From Streptomyces sp. M41(2017) (GTDB taxonomy: Bacteria; Actinomycetota; Actinomycetes; Streptomycetales; Streptomycetaceae), in NCBI RefSeq assembly GCF_002078175.1, contig NZ_MWFK01000002.1, positions 1,364,001-1,428,000 of the forward strand: DNA of 64,000 nt, written 5' to 3'. Position 1 is the stretch's first letter, and every line of letters begins with the position of its first letter. The notes under the pieces are model-generated. The model had not been told where the DNA came from and did no database searches. It saw nothing but the letters and a program-made list of their open reading frames with translations. Below, piece after piece: positions 8,434-16,849 of this stretch. Made by a program: the position numbers and the translations under genes.

Positions 8434-9108
8434 GTGCACGGCAGTCCGCACATCGTGAGCGACGTGATGACCCACACCGTCGCCGCCATCGGCCCCGGTG
8501 CCGGGTTCAAGGAGATCGTGAAGCTGATGGAGCAGTGGAAGGTGAGCGCCCTCCCGGTGGTGGAGGGCGAGAGCCGGGTGATCGGTGTCGTCTCGGAGGC
8601 GGACCTGTTGCCCAAGGAGGAGTTCCGCGACGGCGACCCCGACCGATACACCCAGCTGAGGCGGCTGGACGACTTGGCCAAGGCCGGCGGGGTCACCGCC
8701 GAGGACCTGATGACATCGCCCGCTGTGACGGTGACGGCGGGCTCGACCCTCGCACAGGCCGCCCGCATCATGGCGCACGCCGGGGTCAAGCGGCTGCCCG
8801 TCGTCGACGAGCTGGGCGGCCTGGAAGGCGTCGTCAGCCGCAGCGATCTCCTCAAGGTGTTCCTGCGCAGCGACGAGGACATCGCCGAGGAGGTGCAGAG
8901 GGAAATCGTCTCCTACCTCTTCCGGGCCCCGCTGTCGCCGATTCGCGTGAAGGTGGAGGAGGGTGTCGTCACGCTCTCCGGGCGCGTCCGCGACACCTCC
9001 CTCGTCCCCGTGGCCGCTCGCCTGGTGCGCGCCGTCGAGGGAGTGGTCGATGTCGGCTTCGACATCTCGGGCCCGGAGCACCTGCCGGAGGCGGAGCAGG
9101 CCGGATAG
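8434..9108 (+). CDS. CBS-domain pair plus BON domain protein
   Basis: This 224-residue protein starts at GTG 8434 behind GCGAGGAG. CBS domain 1 (about 5-60) has VSDVMTHTVAAIGPGAGF and SALPVVEGESRVIGVVSEADL. CBS domain 2 (about 88-145) has AEDLMTSPAVTVTAGSTLAQA and RLPVVDELGGLEGVVSRSDL. A BON domain (about 150-215) follows: VEEGVVTLSGRVRDTSLVP. CBS pairs usually bind AMP/ATP or related ligands, and BON domains are often membrane- or polymer-associated. Acting as an adenylate-level sensor is inference. A paralogue of the same architecture lies at 12733-13464. The gene follows the cNMP-fold gene with a 33-base gap. Confidence 0.93.
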   Translation: MHGSPHIVSDVMTHTVAAIGPGAGFKEIVKLMEQWKVSALPVVEGESRVIGVVSEADLLPKEEFRDGDPDRYTQLRRLDDLAKAGGVTAEDLMTSPAVTVTAGSTLAQAARIMAHAGVKRLPVVDELGGLEGVVSRSDLLKVFLRSDEDIAEEVQREIVSYLFRAPLSPIRVKVEEGVVTLSGRVRDTSLVPVAARLVRAVEGVVDVGFDISGPEHLPEAEQAG

Positions 9109-9118
9109 GCTCGAATGG

Positions 9119-9132
9119 GGGCCGGTCGGCCC
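9119..9132. promoter_or_regulatory. Candidate DevR/OsdR-type box upstream of the response regulator
   Basis: A perfect-arm element GGGCC-GGTC-GGCCC lies in the 117-base gap between the CBS-BON stop and the response-regulator start, 94 bases before the ATG. It has the same core as sites at 16250, 26584 and 29607. Its place suggests autoregulation of the regulator gene. Confidence 0.5.
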
Positions 9133-9225
9133 TAGTGCGCCCGGGCCTCAGGGACGATGATCGTCGTCACAGCGGGCTCACTGTCCGTGTTTTCGTCTTC
9201 CGGCCAGTCCGAACGAGGGGTCGTC

Positions 9226-9930
9226 ATGGGACAGACGCGTACGTTCTCCGACCAGGACCCCATCCGGGTCTTCCTGCTCGATGACCACGAAGTCGTACGC
9301 CGCGGCCTGACCGACCTCCTGGACGCCGAACCCGACATCTCCGTGGTCGGCGACGCGGGCAACGTGGAGCACGCGCTCGCGCGCGGCCCGGCCCTGCGCC
9401 CGGACGTGGCCGTCCTCGACGTCCGCCTGCCGGACGGCGACGGCATCAGCGTGTGCCGGGAGCTCCGCAGCCAGATGCCGGAGCTGGCCTGCCTGATGCT
9501 CACGTCGTTCGACGACGAGGAAGCGCTGCTGGACGCGATCATGGCCGGAGCCGCGGGATACGTGCTGAAGCAGATCAAGGGCTCCGACCTGGTCTCCGCC
9601 GTCCGTACCGTCGCGTCCGGCCAGTCGATGCTGGACCCCGCGACCACGGCGCGGCTGATGAGCAGGCTCCGCGCGGACCCGGCCGAGGAGCCGGCGCTGG
9701 CCCCGGAGCTCGCCAGTCTCTCGCCTCGCGAACGGGACATCCTCGCCCTGATCGGGGACGGGCTCACCAACCGGGAGATCGGAAAGAAGCTGTACCTCTC
9801 GGAGAAGACGGTGAAGAACCACATCTCCCGACTGCTCGCCAAGCTCGGCGTCCAGCGCCGGGTCCAGGCAGCGGTACTGGCCAGCCATCTCGAGAATCCC
9901 GAAACGGCCGGCCATCACTCCACACGCTGA
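9226..9930 (+). CDS. NarL/LuxR-family response regulator, DevR/OsdR-like
   Basis: This 234-residue cytosolic DNA-binding regulator starts at ATG 9226 behind GAGGGGTCG; an in-frame ATG at 9157 would add 23 residues without a good ribosome-binding site. The receiver domain (12-130) has the acidic pair DD (19-20), phospho-acceptor D65 in VAVLDVRLPDGDG and the lysine in YVLKQIKG. The LuxR-type helix-turn-helix (about 163-220) reads LSPRERDILALIGDGLTNRE then EKTVKNHISRLLAKLGV. The convergent GAF histidine kinase at 10042 is the obvious partner. Neighbourhood content (Usp, CBS, PPDK, nitroreductase) matches DevR/OsdR dormancy regulons of actinobacteria. I infer that it binds the GGGCC-N4-GGCCC elements. 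Confidence 0.92.
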   Translation: MGQTRTFSDQDPIRVFLLDDHEVVRRGLTDLLDAEPDISVVGDAGNVEHALARGPALRPDVAVLDVRLPDGDGISVCRELRSQMPELACLMLTSFDDEEALLDAIMAGAAGYVLKQIKGSDLVSAVRTVASGQSMLDPATTARLMSRLRADPAEEPALAPELASLSPRERDILALIGDGLTNREIGKKLYLSEKTVKNHISRLLAKLGVQRRVQAAVLASHLENPETAGHHSTR

Positions 9931-10041
9931 AGCGGGCGGGACTCGGCCGCCGGGCGATTCGGCGCGCGCCGCCCTGCTTCGGTCGTCCACGGGCCGCCCC
10001 GGCACCTCCAACGGATGACCGGTCCTGCGGCGCGACCGGCT

Positions 10042-11784
10042 TCAGTCCGTCGCACCGCTGTTCAGCGCTACCGGCACGCGCCATTCCAGCCGGGTGCCAC
10101 CGCCTTCCGGGCGTTCGGCGAGGCTCAAGGTGCCGCCGAGTGCGGCGGCCCTCTCCTCCATGTTCTTCAGACCGCTGCGCGGTGCGTCGCTCGCGACTCC
10201 GCAGCCGTCGTCCGTCACCGTGAGCGTGAGCTCCCCCGCGACGAGACGCAGCCGGACATCGACTGCCTGGGCGCCCGAGTGCCGTGCGGCGTTGCTGAGC
10301 GCTTCGCCCAGGACGGCCATCGCATGGTCGGCGATACCGCCGGGGACGTCCGTGTCGACGAGTCCTTCGATCTGGAGGCCAGGAGAGAAACCCAGGGAGT
10401 GCGTGGCGGCCCGCACCGCCTCGGACACCCGCGCACGCAGGCCTCCGCCCTCCCGGGTTCCGCCGTGCGTGCGGAGGCCGAAGATGGTGGAGCGAATGAT
10501 CTTGATGGTGTCGTCGAGGTCGTCCACGGTCCGCGTCAGGCGTTCCCTGCCTTCGGGATGCTCCATGAAACGCTGGGTGCTCTGGAGCGTCATCCCGGCG
10601 GCGAAGAGCCGTTGGATCGCCAGATCGTGCAGATCGCGGGCGATCCGATCCCGGTCCTGCAGCAACGCGATCTGCTCGGCATCCCGGCGTCGCTCCGCGA
10701 GCTCCAGCGTCAGCGCGGCCTGGCCGGCGAACGCGAGCAGCGGGCCGGTGGCTGCTTCACCGAAGGGAGCGGCACCCGGGGCACGGCCCAGGAGCAGCAC
10801 CCCGCGCGCCTTCCCGCCCGCGCCCAAAGGTACGGCGACCACCGGGCCGAGCCCGGCCCACTGCGGGTCGCCGCCCCGGGCCACGCGCTCGTCGTGCGCG
10901 ACGTCGTCGCTGACGACGGGTTCCGACGAGGTCAGTGCCGCGGCCACGAGTCCGTCCTTGCCGGACATCACCAGCCCCTGGCGCTGCTCGGCACCATGGC
11001 CGACCGCGAGCGCTGGACGCAGACTGTCTTCCCCCGGCAACCGCTCGGCGATCATCCCCACGTCGGCGGAGACGATCTTCCGTGCCGCGTCGGCGATCTG
11101 CTCCAACACCTCGGCGCTGGGGGCCCCTGACAGAAGCAGCCTGGTGACCTCACCGCTGGCCTGTTGCCACCGTTCACGAAGCCGCGTCTCCTCGTACAGT
11201 CGCGCGTTCTCGATGGCCACACCGGCTGCCACGGCCAAGGTCGACAGGACGGCCTCGTCCTCGGTGTCGAACTCCTTGGCGCTGCGCTTCTCGGTCAGGT
11301 AGAGGTTCCCGAACACCTCGTCACGGACCCGGATGGGGACGCCGAGAAACGAATGCATCGGCGGATGATCGGCAGGGAATCCGTAGGAGGCCGGGTGCTC
11401 CGAGAGTTCCGGGAGCCGCAGGGGTTCAGGGTGCCGGATCAGTTCGCCGAGGATGCCGTGGCCGCTGGGAAGCGCTCCGATCCGCTCCCGCTGCTCGCCC
11501 TCGATACCGACCGTCAGGAATTCGGCGAGCTTGCGGTCGCCGCCGATCACTCCCAGGGCGCCGTACTCGGCGTCGACGAGCACCACCGCGGCCTCGACGA
11601 TGCTCCGCAGCACCTGTGGCAGATCCAATTCACGGCCTACGGACAGCACCGCTTCCAGCAGGCTGTGCAACCGGTCCCGGGTGCCGCGCACCGCGTCGAT
11701 GCGGACCTGGAGCTCGCCCAGCAACTCGTCGAGGCGAAGTTTCGGCAAGTGGTCCTGTGAGCGCTCGCGCCCGTCCCCGCTCAT
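10042..11784 (-). CDS. GAF-GAF sensor histidine kinase, DevS/DosT/OsdK-like
   Basis: This 580-residue soluble kinase starts at ATG 11784 behind CCGGAGGATG. GAF-A (about 60-195) contains HPASYGFPADHPPMHSFLGV (130-149), resembling mycobacterial DosS/DosT, where a histidine in this loop holds heme; H140 is the best candidate ligand. GAF-B spans about 220-365. The HisKA_3 helix has DRIARDLHDLAIQRLF with phospho-acceptor H386, and the HATPase domain has ALGEALSNAARHSGA and a DDGCG box. There are no membrane segments. It faces the response regulator convergently with a 111-base gap, so the pair is co-located but separately transcribed. Oxygen or redox sensing is inferred by similarity. A box lies about 200 bases upstream. 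Confidence 0.92.
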   Translation of the reverse strand: MSGDGRERSQDHLPKLRLDELLGELQVRIDAVRGTRDRLHSLLEAVLSVGRELDLPQVLRSIVEAAVVLVDAEYGALGVIGGDRKLAEFLTVGIEGEQRERIGALPSGHGILGELIRHPEPLRLPELSEHPASYGFPADHPPMHSFLGVPIRVRDEVFGNLYLTEKRSAKEFDTEDEAVLSTLAVAAGVAIENARLYEETRLRERWQQASGEVTRLLLSGAPSAEVLEQIADAARKIVSADVGMIAERLPGEDSLRPALAVGHGAEQRQGLVMSGKDGLVAAALTSSEPVVSDDVAHDERVARGGDPQWAGLGPVVAVPLGAGGKARGVLLLGRAPGAAPFGEAATGPLLAFAGQAALTLELAERRRDAEQIALLQDRDRIARDLHDLAIQRLFAAGMTLQSTQRFMEHPEGRERLTRTVDDLDDTIKIIRSTIFGLRTHGGTREGGGLRARVSEAVRAATHSLGFSPGLQIEGLVDTDVPGGIADHAMAVLGEALSNAARHSGAQAVDVRLRLVAGELTLTVTDDGCGVASDAPRSGLKNMEERAAALGGTLSLAERPEGGGTRLEWRVPVALNSGATD

Positions 11785-12206
11785 CGCATCCTCCGGCCGG
11801 CACAGCAGCGAACAGGGCAGCCGTGCCCCTGCCTTCACCGTACCGTTCCGCGGGAACGCGGCACGGCCGGTCTCCGGCGTCAGTCGATGGTCCACGAAAT
11901 GGCCCCCGGATCCCTGGCGCGGGTCGTCTCGTCGCTTCCCCGTCACGCGCCGGCTCCGCCGGGGCACGCCCGCTTCAGCCAGGGGACCGGGGGCCCGAAC
12001 GGCCGCCGGGACAGCTGATCACCCAGTAGGCCTCCTCGCAGAGCGGCGGCTCCTGATCACGCAGCCGACGCACGCCGCTCCCACGCTCCCGGCCACCTGG
12101 CCCGGCCTGCAGGGCAAGGGCGGCAGGTAGTTCGAGGACGGTCACAAGGCCCGGCCCAACGAGGCGGGCCGGCTCCGGCCGGTGTCAAGGCACAGGCCCC
12201 CGGCGC
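11785..12206. other. Intergenic region upstream of the histidine kinase
   Basis: This 422-base gap holds no convincing gene. It contains a short inverted repeat CGTTCC-GCG-GGAACG at 11844-11858, about 60 bases before the kinase start, and one degenerate dormancy-type box (listed separately). It also receives the 3' end of the flavodoxin operon. I saw no clear terminator. Confidence 0.5.
11983..11996. promoter_or_regulatory. Degenerate candidate dormancy box upstream of the histidine kinase
   Basis: GGGAC-CGGG-GGCCC differs from the GGGCC-N4-GGCCC core by one arm base and lies about 200 bases upstream of the kinase ATG. It is weaker than the site before the response regulator and could be chance in this GC-rich DNA. 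Confidence 0.3.
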
Positions 12207-12716
12207 TCAGCGCTGAGCCTCCCCCGCTGTCAGCGTCCTGCCGATACCGGCCGCCCACGCTTCGATCTGCTCGACATCACGGAAGTCACCGCCCTTTCCG
12301 GAGGACACGATCTTCCGGGCGACGTATCCCGTCGCCCCCTCCTGGAGGCACCCTCCGAATGTCACGTGCTCTTTGACGTCGAGCCGCGCCATGACCCGCT
12401 TGACGCCGGACACCGGCGGGATGTTCCGTACCGAGGCCGAGGAGTCGAGCGGACCGCTGCTGAAGAACCACAGGGGCATCGTCCCCAGCTCTCGACGGTT
12501 CCGGCTCACGAAGCTGCGGCAGTCCTTGTGCCAGCGGCCTCCGTACAGGGCGCCCCCCACCACCACGGCGTCGTAGGGCGCGAGGGTCGTCACCGACCCC
12601 GCGGGCAGCGTCTCGGCGGACACTCCGCCCTTGCGCAGGTTCTCCGCAACGATCTCGGCGATGCGCGCCGTCGATCCGTTGGTCGTTCCGTAGGCGACGA
12701 GGATCTTGTGCACCAT
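12207..12716 (-). CDS. Flavodoxin-domain protein
   Basis: This 169-residue protein starts at ATG 12716 behind GGAGGCGTG; a longer reading to 12845 overlaps the CBS-BON gene and is rejected. The N-terminal phosphate loop for FMN reads VAYGTTNGSTARIAE (about 7-21). Further core strands include YDAVVVGGALYGGRWHKDC and MPLWFFSSGPLDS. It resembles the MioC/HemG-type flavodoxin group seen in actinobacteria, so an FMN redox role is likely, but the partner is unknown. It is the last gene of a three-gene operon (GNAT-ACS, CBS-BON, flavodoxin), 16 bases after the CBS-BON stop. Confidence 0.88.
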   Translation of the reverse strand: MVHKILVAYGTTNGSTARIAEIVAENLRKGGVSAETLPAGSVTTLAPYDAVVVGGALYGGRWHKDCRSFVSRNRRELGTMPLWFFSSGPLDSSASVRNIPPVSGVKRVMARLDVKEHVTFGGCLQEGATGYVARKIVSSGKGGDFRDVEQIEAWAAGIGRTLTAGEAQR

Positions 12717-12732
12717 CTGGACACGCCTCCTC

Positions 12733-13464
12733 TCACAGCTTGCGAAGGAACTGGTCGGCGACTCCGTGGACAGCCGGCTCGCCGGGGCGCAGATGTGCGT
12801 CGTCGAAGCGGTACTTGAGCTTGTCGACGACGCCCACGACGCCATCGATCCGACGGGTCATGGAAAGGGCGATCTCCGCCTCACTGCGGCGCTCGACGTG
12901 GCCGTCGAGCGTGACCACTCCTTCGGACACGGTGACGGTGACGGACTGCGGAACCAGCCACAGGGAGCGCACCAGGACTTCGTCGATCACCTCGGCGCGG
13001 ATCTCACGGTCCGGCCGCAGGAACACCTGCAGCAGGTCACGCCGGGTCACGATGCCGACGAGGCGGTCCTCCTCGTCCACCACGGGGAGCCGCTCCACCG
13101 TGTTCTGCGCCATGATGCGCGCGGCTTCGGCGATGGTGTTCTCGGCGTAGACCGTGACGGGCGGTGCGGACATCAGCTGCCCGGCCGTCCGGGCTCGCGC
13201 CTTGACCGCCTGTCGGCGAGCACCGCGGGCCGGCAGGCTGAACCGGAAGCGGCGCTTGGGCGCGTACGGGTCGGGGGTCTGTGCCTGCCGGACCAAGAGG
13301 TCGGACTCGGAGATCACCCCGATGACCTTCTCGTCCTCGTCGACGACGGGGAGCCCGCTGATGGCGTGGGCGGCGAGCAGCCGCGCGACCTCTTTGAACG
13401 GGACGCCGTAGCGTGCGCGGACCACGTCCGTCGTCATCACGGATCCGACCTTGTTGTGCTTCAT
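12733..13464 (-). CDS. CBS-domain pair plus BON domain protein (paralogue)
   Basis: This 243-residue protein starts at ATG 13464 with AGGAGGAAC upstream. CBS 1 (about 5-62) has VGSVMTTDVVRARYGVPFKE and SGLPVVDEDEKVIGVISESDL. A basic linker (70-100) precedes CBS 2 (about 100-160), with AGQLMSAPPVTVYAENTIAE and RLPVVDEEDRLVGIVTRRDL. The BON domain (about 165-230) has VSEGVVTLDGHVERRSEAE. It has the same architecture as 8434-9108 but a longer inter-CBS linker. It lies between the acyl-CoA synthetase/acetyltransferase and the flavodoxin, with 12- and 16-base gaps, so co-transcription is likely. Adenylate sensing is inferred. Confidence 0.93.
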   Translation of the reverse strand: MKHNKVGSVMTTDVVRARYGVPFKEVARLLAAHAISGLPVVDEDEKVIGVISESDLLVRQAQTPDPYAPKRRFRFSLPARGARRQAVKARARTAGQLMSAPPVTVYAENTIAEAARIMAQNTVERLPVVDEEDRLVGIVTRRDLLQVFLRPDREIRAEVIDEVLVRSLWLVPQSVTVTVSEGVVTLDGHVERRSEAEIALSMTRRIDGVVGVVDKLKYRFDDAHLRPGEPAVHGVADQFLRKL

Positions 13465-13476
13465 GTCCGTTCCTCC

Positions 13477-16164
13477 TCAGCGCAGTCGGCGCAGGTAGGG
13501 GTTCTGGATGTGGCGCGGCAGCAGCCGGACCCGTGCGTCGAGGACGCTGACGGCGCCGCGGGTCGCGAGGACGGGGTTGAAGTCCGTCTCGGCGAGCTGT
13601 GGCAGATCTCCTGCCATCCGGGAGAGACGCAGCAGAACCTGTTCCAGGCCCTCGAGGTCGGCCGCCCCGCTGCCGTGCGCTCCGAAGAGCAGCGGTGCGC
13701 AGCGCGGCGAAGTCATCAGGTCGTGAACGTCGTGGTCGGTCAGTGGCGCGAGGCGGGCCGCGTGGTCGGCCAGGACCTCTGTGGCCGTACCTCCCATCCC
13801 GAACAGCACGAGCGGGCCGAATACCTCGTCCTGGACGACGCCGGCGAAGAGTTCGGTCCCCCGGGGGGCGAGCGGCTGGACGACCACTCCGGTCAGGAGC
13901 CCGGCGAACCGCGTCTCGAAGTCCCGGAACGCTGCGCGCACTTGGGCGTCGCCCTGGAGATCGAGGTGGATCGCGTGCTGTTCGGTCTTGTGGAGCAGGC
14001 CGGGCCAGTACGCCTTCAGGACGACACGGCCGTCCGGACCCCGGAGCCGTTCGGCGGCGATGACGGCGTCGTCCTCGGTCTCGGCCCAGGCCCAGTCGCA
14101 CTGGGGTATGCCGTAGCAGGCGAGCAGCTCGGCGCAGGTGCGCGGGTCCAGCCAGCCGCCGTCGGGGTGGGTGGTGAGGAAAGCAGCGGCAACCGTCCTG
14201 GCGCGTTCGGTGTCGACGTCCGACAGTTCGGGGACCGTTCCGGCCGGCCGGGTCAGCCATGCCGCCCTGCGCGCGGCGTGGGCCAACGCCCCCGCCGCTG
14301 CGTCCGGCTCGGCGTAGGACGGGATCGTGCCGCCGTCCGCTGCGGGCAAGAGCTCGATCGGCAGGGCCTGTTCCAGCCGGATGACGGCAACCGGGCGGGC
14401 CCTGCGCGCGGGGCCCGCGGTCAGCGCCCGGACCAGATCGTCGCCGGTCGCCGTGGCGACCGCGGTGGGCACGAGCGCCACCAGGACCGCGTCGACGCAT
14501 GGATGGCGCACGACCTGGTCCACGCACTCCCTGAGCTGTTCCTCCGAGACGGCTGCGGTGACGTCCACGAGATTGGCCACGGAGGCGCCGTCGGGCAGCA
14601 CGGCGAGCAGATCGTCGCTCAGTTGCGGCGTCAGAGGCGGTAGGACCAGTCCGGCTTCCGCGCACGCGTCCGCGGCGAGGACGCCGGCACCGCCGGCGTT
14701 GGTGACGATCGCGACGCGGCTGCCGGCAGGTAGGGGTTGCGCGTGCAGAAGTGCGGCCGTTTCGAGGAGCTCGCCGACCGAGCGGGTGGCGGTGACGCCC
14801 GCGTGGGTGAAGAGGGACTGGCGGGTCATCGTCAGGGTCGCCGCGGCCGCGGTGTGCGAGGCGGCCGCGCGGCGGCCCGCGTCGGTGCGTCCCGCGTCGA
14901 CCGTGAGGACCGGCATACGGCGGGTCACGCGGCGCGCCGTACGCGAGAAGGCGCGCGGGTTGCCGAACGATTCCAGGTGCAGCAGCGCCAGATCGGTGAT
15001 GCCGTCGCTCTCCCACCACTGGAGCATGTCGTTGCCGCTGACGTCGTACTTGTCTCCGAGCGACACGAAGGAGGAGACGCCGATCCCGAGCCGGGACAGC
15101 CCGTCGAGCAGGGCGATTCCGACGCCGCCCGACTGGACGGCGACACCCGCCGTGCCCGGTCGGGGGTGGTCGGCGGCGAAGGTCGCGTCGAGCGAGAGCT
15201 CGGGGTCGGTGTTGGAGACGCCCAGACAGTTGGGTCCGACGAGCCGCATGCCGTGTGTGCGGCACGCGTCCAGCAACCGGCGCGCCTGCTCGTGGTCCAG
15301 CCCCGCAGTTACGACCAGCAGGGCACGAACGCCGGCCTTGCCGCACTCCTCGGCGGCGTCGGGCAGGGCCGCGGCCGGGATGGCGAGCACGGCGAGGTCG
15401 GGTATGGCGGGGAGGGAGCCGATCGAGGGGTAGGAAGGCACTCCCAGGACTGAAGTGACGCTGGGATTCACGGCGAACAGGCGGCGTGTGAAACCTCCGG
15501 CGCGCAGATGGCGCAGGAGAGCCCGGCCGACCGATCCGGGGCGGCGCCCCGCTCCGACCACGGCCACGGCATCGGGGCGCAACAACGGCTCCAGGCTGGC
15601 CACGTCGGCGCCCCGGCCTCGCGACTCGACGGCCGTCAGGTAGGTTTCGTCCTCGTCCAGGGCGATGGTGCAGCGCACCTCCGGGCCTTCGACATGCCGG
15701 TCCGTGCGCAGTCCGAGGTCGGCGAACAGCCGCAGAACCTCGTGGTTCTCGGCCAGGGCGTCCGCGGTGAATTCACGGATGCCGGCCGCCCTCGCCGCGG
15801 ACACCAGGTGCTCGACGAGCAGCGTCCCGACGCCCCGGTGGTGCAGGCCGTCGGCGACGCTGATGGAGATCTCGGCCGTGTCCGGGTCTTCACCGGTCTC
15901 GTATTCGGCGAGGCCGACGACGTGTCCCTGTGCCTCGGCGAGCAGGGACGCGTAGCCGGGGCGTGGAGTCGCGCATGCCCGGTCGGCCGCCATGTCGGCT
16001 GAACGACGACTCGCGGCGAAGAACCGCAGCCGGAGGTTGTCGGGAGACATCTCCTCGTACAGTCCGTGCAGCGACTCGTGGTCACCCGGCAGCGGCGTGC
16101 GTATGCACACCGTGGTGCCGTCCTGGAGCAGCGCGTGCACCGGTGGGCGGTCGTCGTCCGTCAT
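13477..16164 (-). CDS. GNAT acetyltransferase fused to NDP-forming acyl-CoA synthetase-like subunits
   Basis: This 895-residue multidomain protein starts at ATG 16164 (GAGGAGGCCAGTG before it; a GTG at 16167 is closer than usual to the ribosome-binding site). An N-terminal GNAT domain (about 15-165) has the acyl-CoA loop HHRGVGTLLVEHL. A Rossmann CoA-binding domain (about 190-300) starts LLRPDAVAVVGAGRRPGSVG. A succinyl-CoA-ligase-like region (about 310-470) keeps the phosphohistidine motif RRAAASHT. A C-terminal ATP-grasp domain (about 680-890) follows. This matches Pat/Acs-type bacterial protein acetyltransferases with the GNAT domain first. Protein acetylation, acyl-CoA synthesis or both are possible. 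A strong dormancy box lies 86 bases upstream of the start. Confidence 0.88.
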   Translation of the reverse strand: MTDDDRPPVHALLQDGTTVCIRTPLPGDHESLHGLYEEMSPDNLRLRFFAASRRSADMAADRACATPRPGYASLLAEAQGHVVGLAEYETGEDPDTAEISISVADGLHHRGVGTLLVEHLVSAARAAGIREFTADALAENHEVLRLFADLGLRTDRHVEGPEVRCTIALDEDETYLTAVESRGRGADVASLEPLLRPDAVAVVGAGRRPGSVGRALLRHLRAGGFTRRLFAVNPSVTSVLGVPSYPSIGSLPAIPDLAVLAIPAAALPDAAEECGKAGVRALLVVTAGLDHEQARRLLDACRTHGMRLVGPNCLGVSNTDPELSLDATFAADHPRPGTAGVAVQSGGVGIALLDGLSRLGIGVSSFVSLGDKYDVSGNDMLQWWESDGITDLALLHLESFGNPRAFSRTARRVTRRMPVLTVDAGRTDAGRRAAASHTAAAATLTMTRQSLFTHAGVTATRSVGELLETAALLHAQPLPAGSRVAIVTNAGGAGVLAADACAEAGLVLPPLTPQLSDDLLAVLPDGASVANLVDVTAAVSEEQLRECVDQVVRHPCVDAVLVALVPTAVATATGDDLVRALTAGPARRARPVAVIRLEQALPIELLPAADGGTIPSYAEPDAAAGALAHAARRAAWLTRPAGTVPELSDVDTERARTVAAAFLTTHPDGGWLDPRTCAELLACYGIPQCDWAWAETEDDAVIAAERLRGPDGRVVLKAYWPGLLHKTEQHAIHLDLQGDAQVRAAFRDFETRFAGLLTGVVVQPLAPRGTELFAGVVQDEVFGPLVLFGMGGTATEVLADHAARLAPLTDHDVHDLMTSPRCAPLLFGAHGSGAADLEGLEQVLLRLSRMAGDLPQLAETDFNPVLATRGAVSVLDARVRLLPRHIQNPYLRRLR

Positions 16165-16249
16165 CACTGGCCTCCTCGGAACCCCGTCGACACGTCGAGC
16201 ATCCAGCGGTCCGCGCCGCCGCCCCAGGGGCTGATCGGGTGCACCGCAT

Positions 16250-16263
16250 GGGCCGGTCGGCCC
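16250..16263. promoter_or_regulatory. Candidate dormancy box between the GNAT-ACS operon and a stress gene
   Basis: GGGCC-GGTC-GGCCC lies between the divergent starts at 16164 (minus) and 16369 (plus), so it may serve both. A weaker relative, GGGCT-GATC-GGGTG, lies at 16228-16241, 22 bases away centre to centre. This repeats the pairing seen at 7817-7870. Confidence 0.5.
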
Positions 16264-16368
16264 CGCTCATGCCCTCGACGGGATCCGTCCGGCCTCTGTG
16301 CGCAGGCGGGGGCGAGGAGGGACCGTGAAGGCGTGAAATCCTGTACGTGCGTGGAGGGGCGAACCGCG

Positions 16369-16821
16369 ATGGAACAGAGACCCGTTGGCGCCGAGGCCGG
16401 GCATGGCGGTCCACGCCCGGTGGTCCTCGGGATCGATGCCCGCCGTCCGTGCGGCACCGTCACGGCGTTCGCCTTCGAGGCCGCTGCGCGGCGCGGCGCA
16501 CTGCTGCACGCGGTGCACGCCTGGCGCCTTCCCGCGTCCGCCGAGTGGTCGATGCCGTTCGCCGTGCCCGAGGAGGACCGGGGCGCCTGGGAGGACCAGG
16601 AGGTTCAGCTGCTGTCCGACGCGCTGCGGCCGTGGCGCGAGAAGTATCCCAGGGTGCGCGTCTACGAGGACGTCAGGCTTCAGACTCCCGCGACGGCTCT
16701 CCTGCGTGCCGCGGAATCGGCGGGCGCCCTGGTCGTCGGCCGCGCCGGCACCGCCCTCGGGCCCACGCTCACGGATCTTCTCGGCCACGCCCGGTGTCCC
16801 GTGACGGTGGTCCCCCACTGA
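16369..16821 (+). CDS. Single-domain universal stress protein with a degenerate ATP site
   Basis: This 150-residue protein starts at ATG 16369 with GGAGGGG about 11 bases upstream; longer upstream readings overlap the promoter region. The sequence PRPVVLGIDARRPCGTVTAF, then GALLHAVHAW and a C-terminal HARCPVTVVPH, resembles the second half of the tandem Usp proteins here, as if the first domain were lost. The usual GSRG...GS(V/I)S nucleotide loop is replaced by GRAGTALGPTLTDLLGHARC, lacking the serine-rich turn, so ATP binding may be lost. It shares its upstream region and a strong box with the GNAT-ACS operon. Confidence 0.82.
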   Translation: MEQRPVGAEAGHGGPRPVVLGIDARRPCGTVTAFAFEAAARRGALLHAVHAWRLPASAEWSMPFAVPEEDRGAWEDQEVQLLSDALRPWREKYPRVRVYEDVRLQTPATALLRAAESAGALVVGRAGTALGPTLTDLLGHARCPVTVVPH

Positions 16822-16849
16822 CGGGACCGGCCGCGCTCATCGGAGAACG

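Noticed and set aside
12706..14643. 645-residue plus-strand open frame
   Set aside because: It lies opposite the CBS-BON and GNAT-ACS genes, both with clear domain motifs; the translation is low-complexity without conserved residues.
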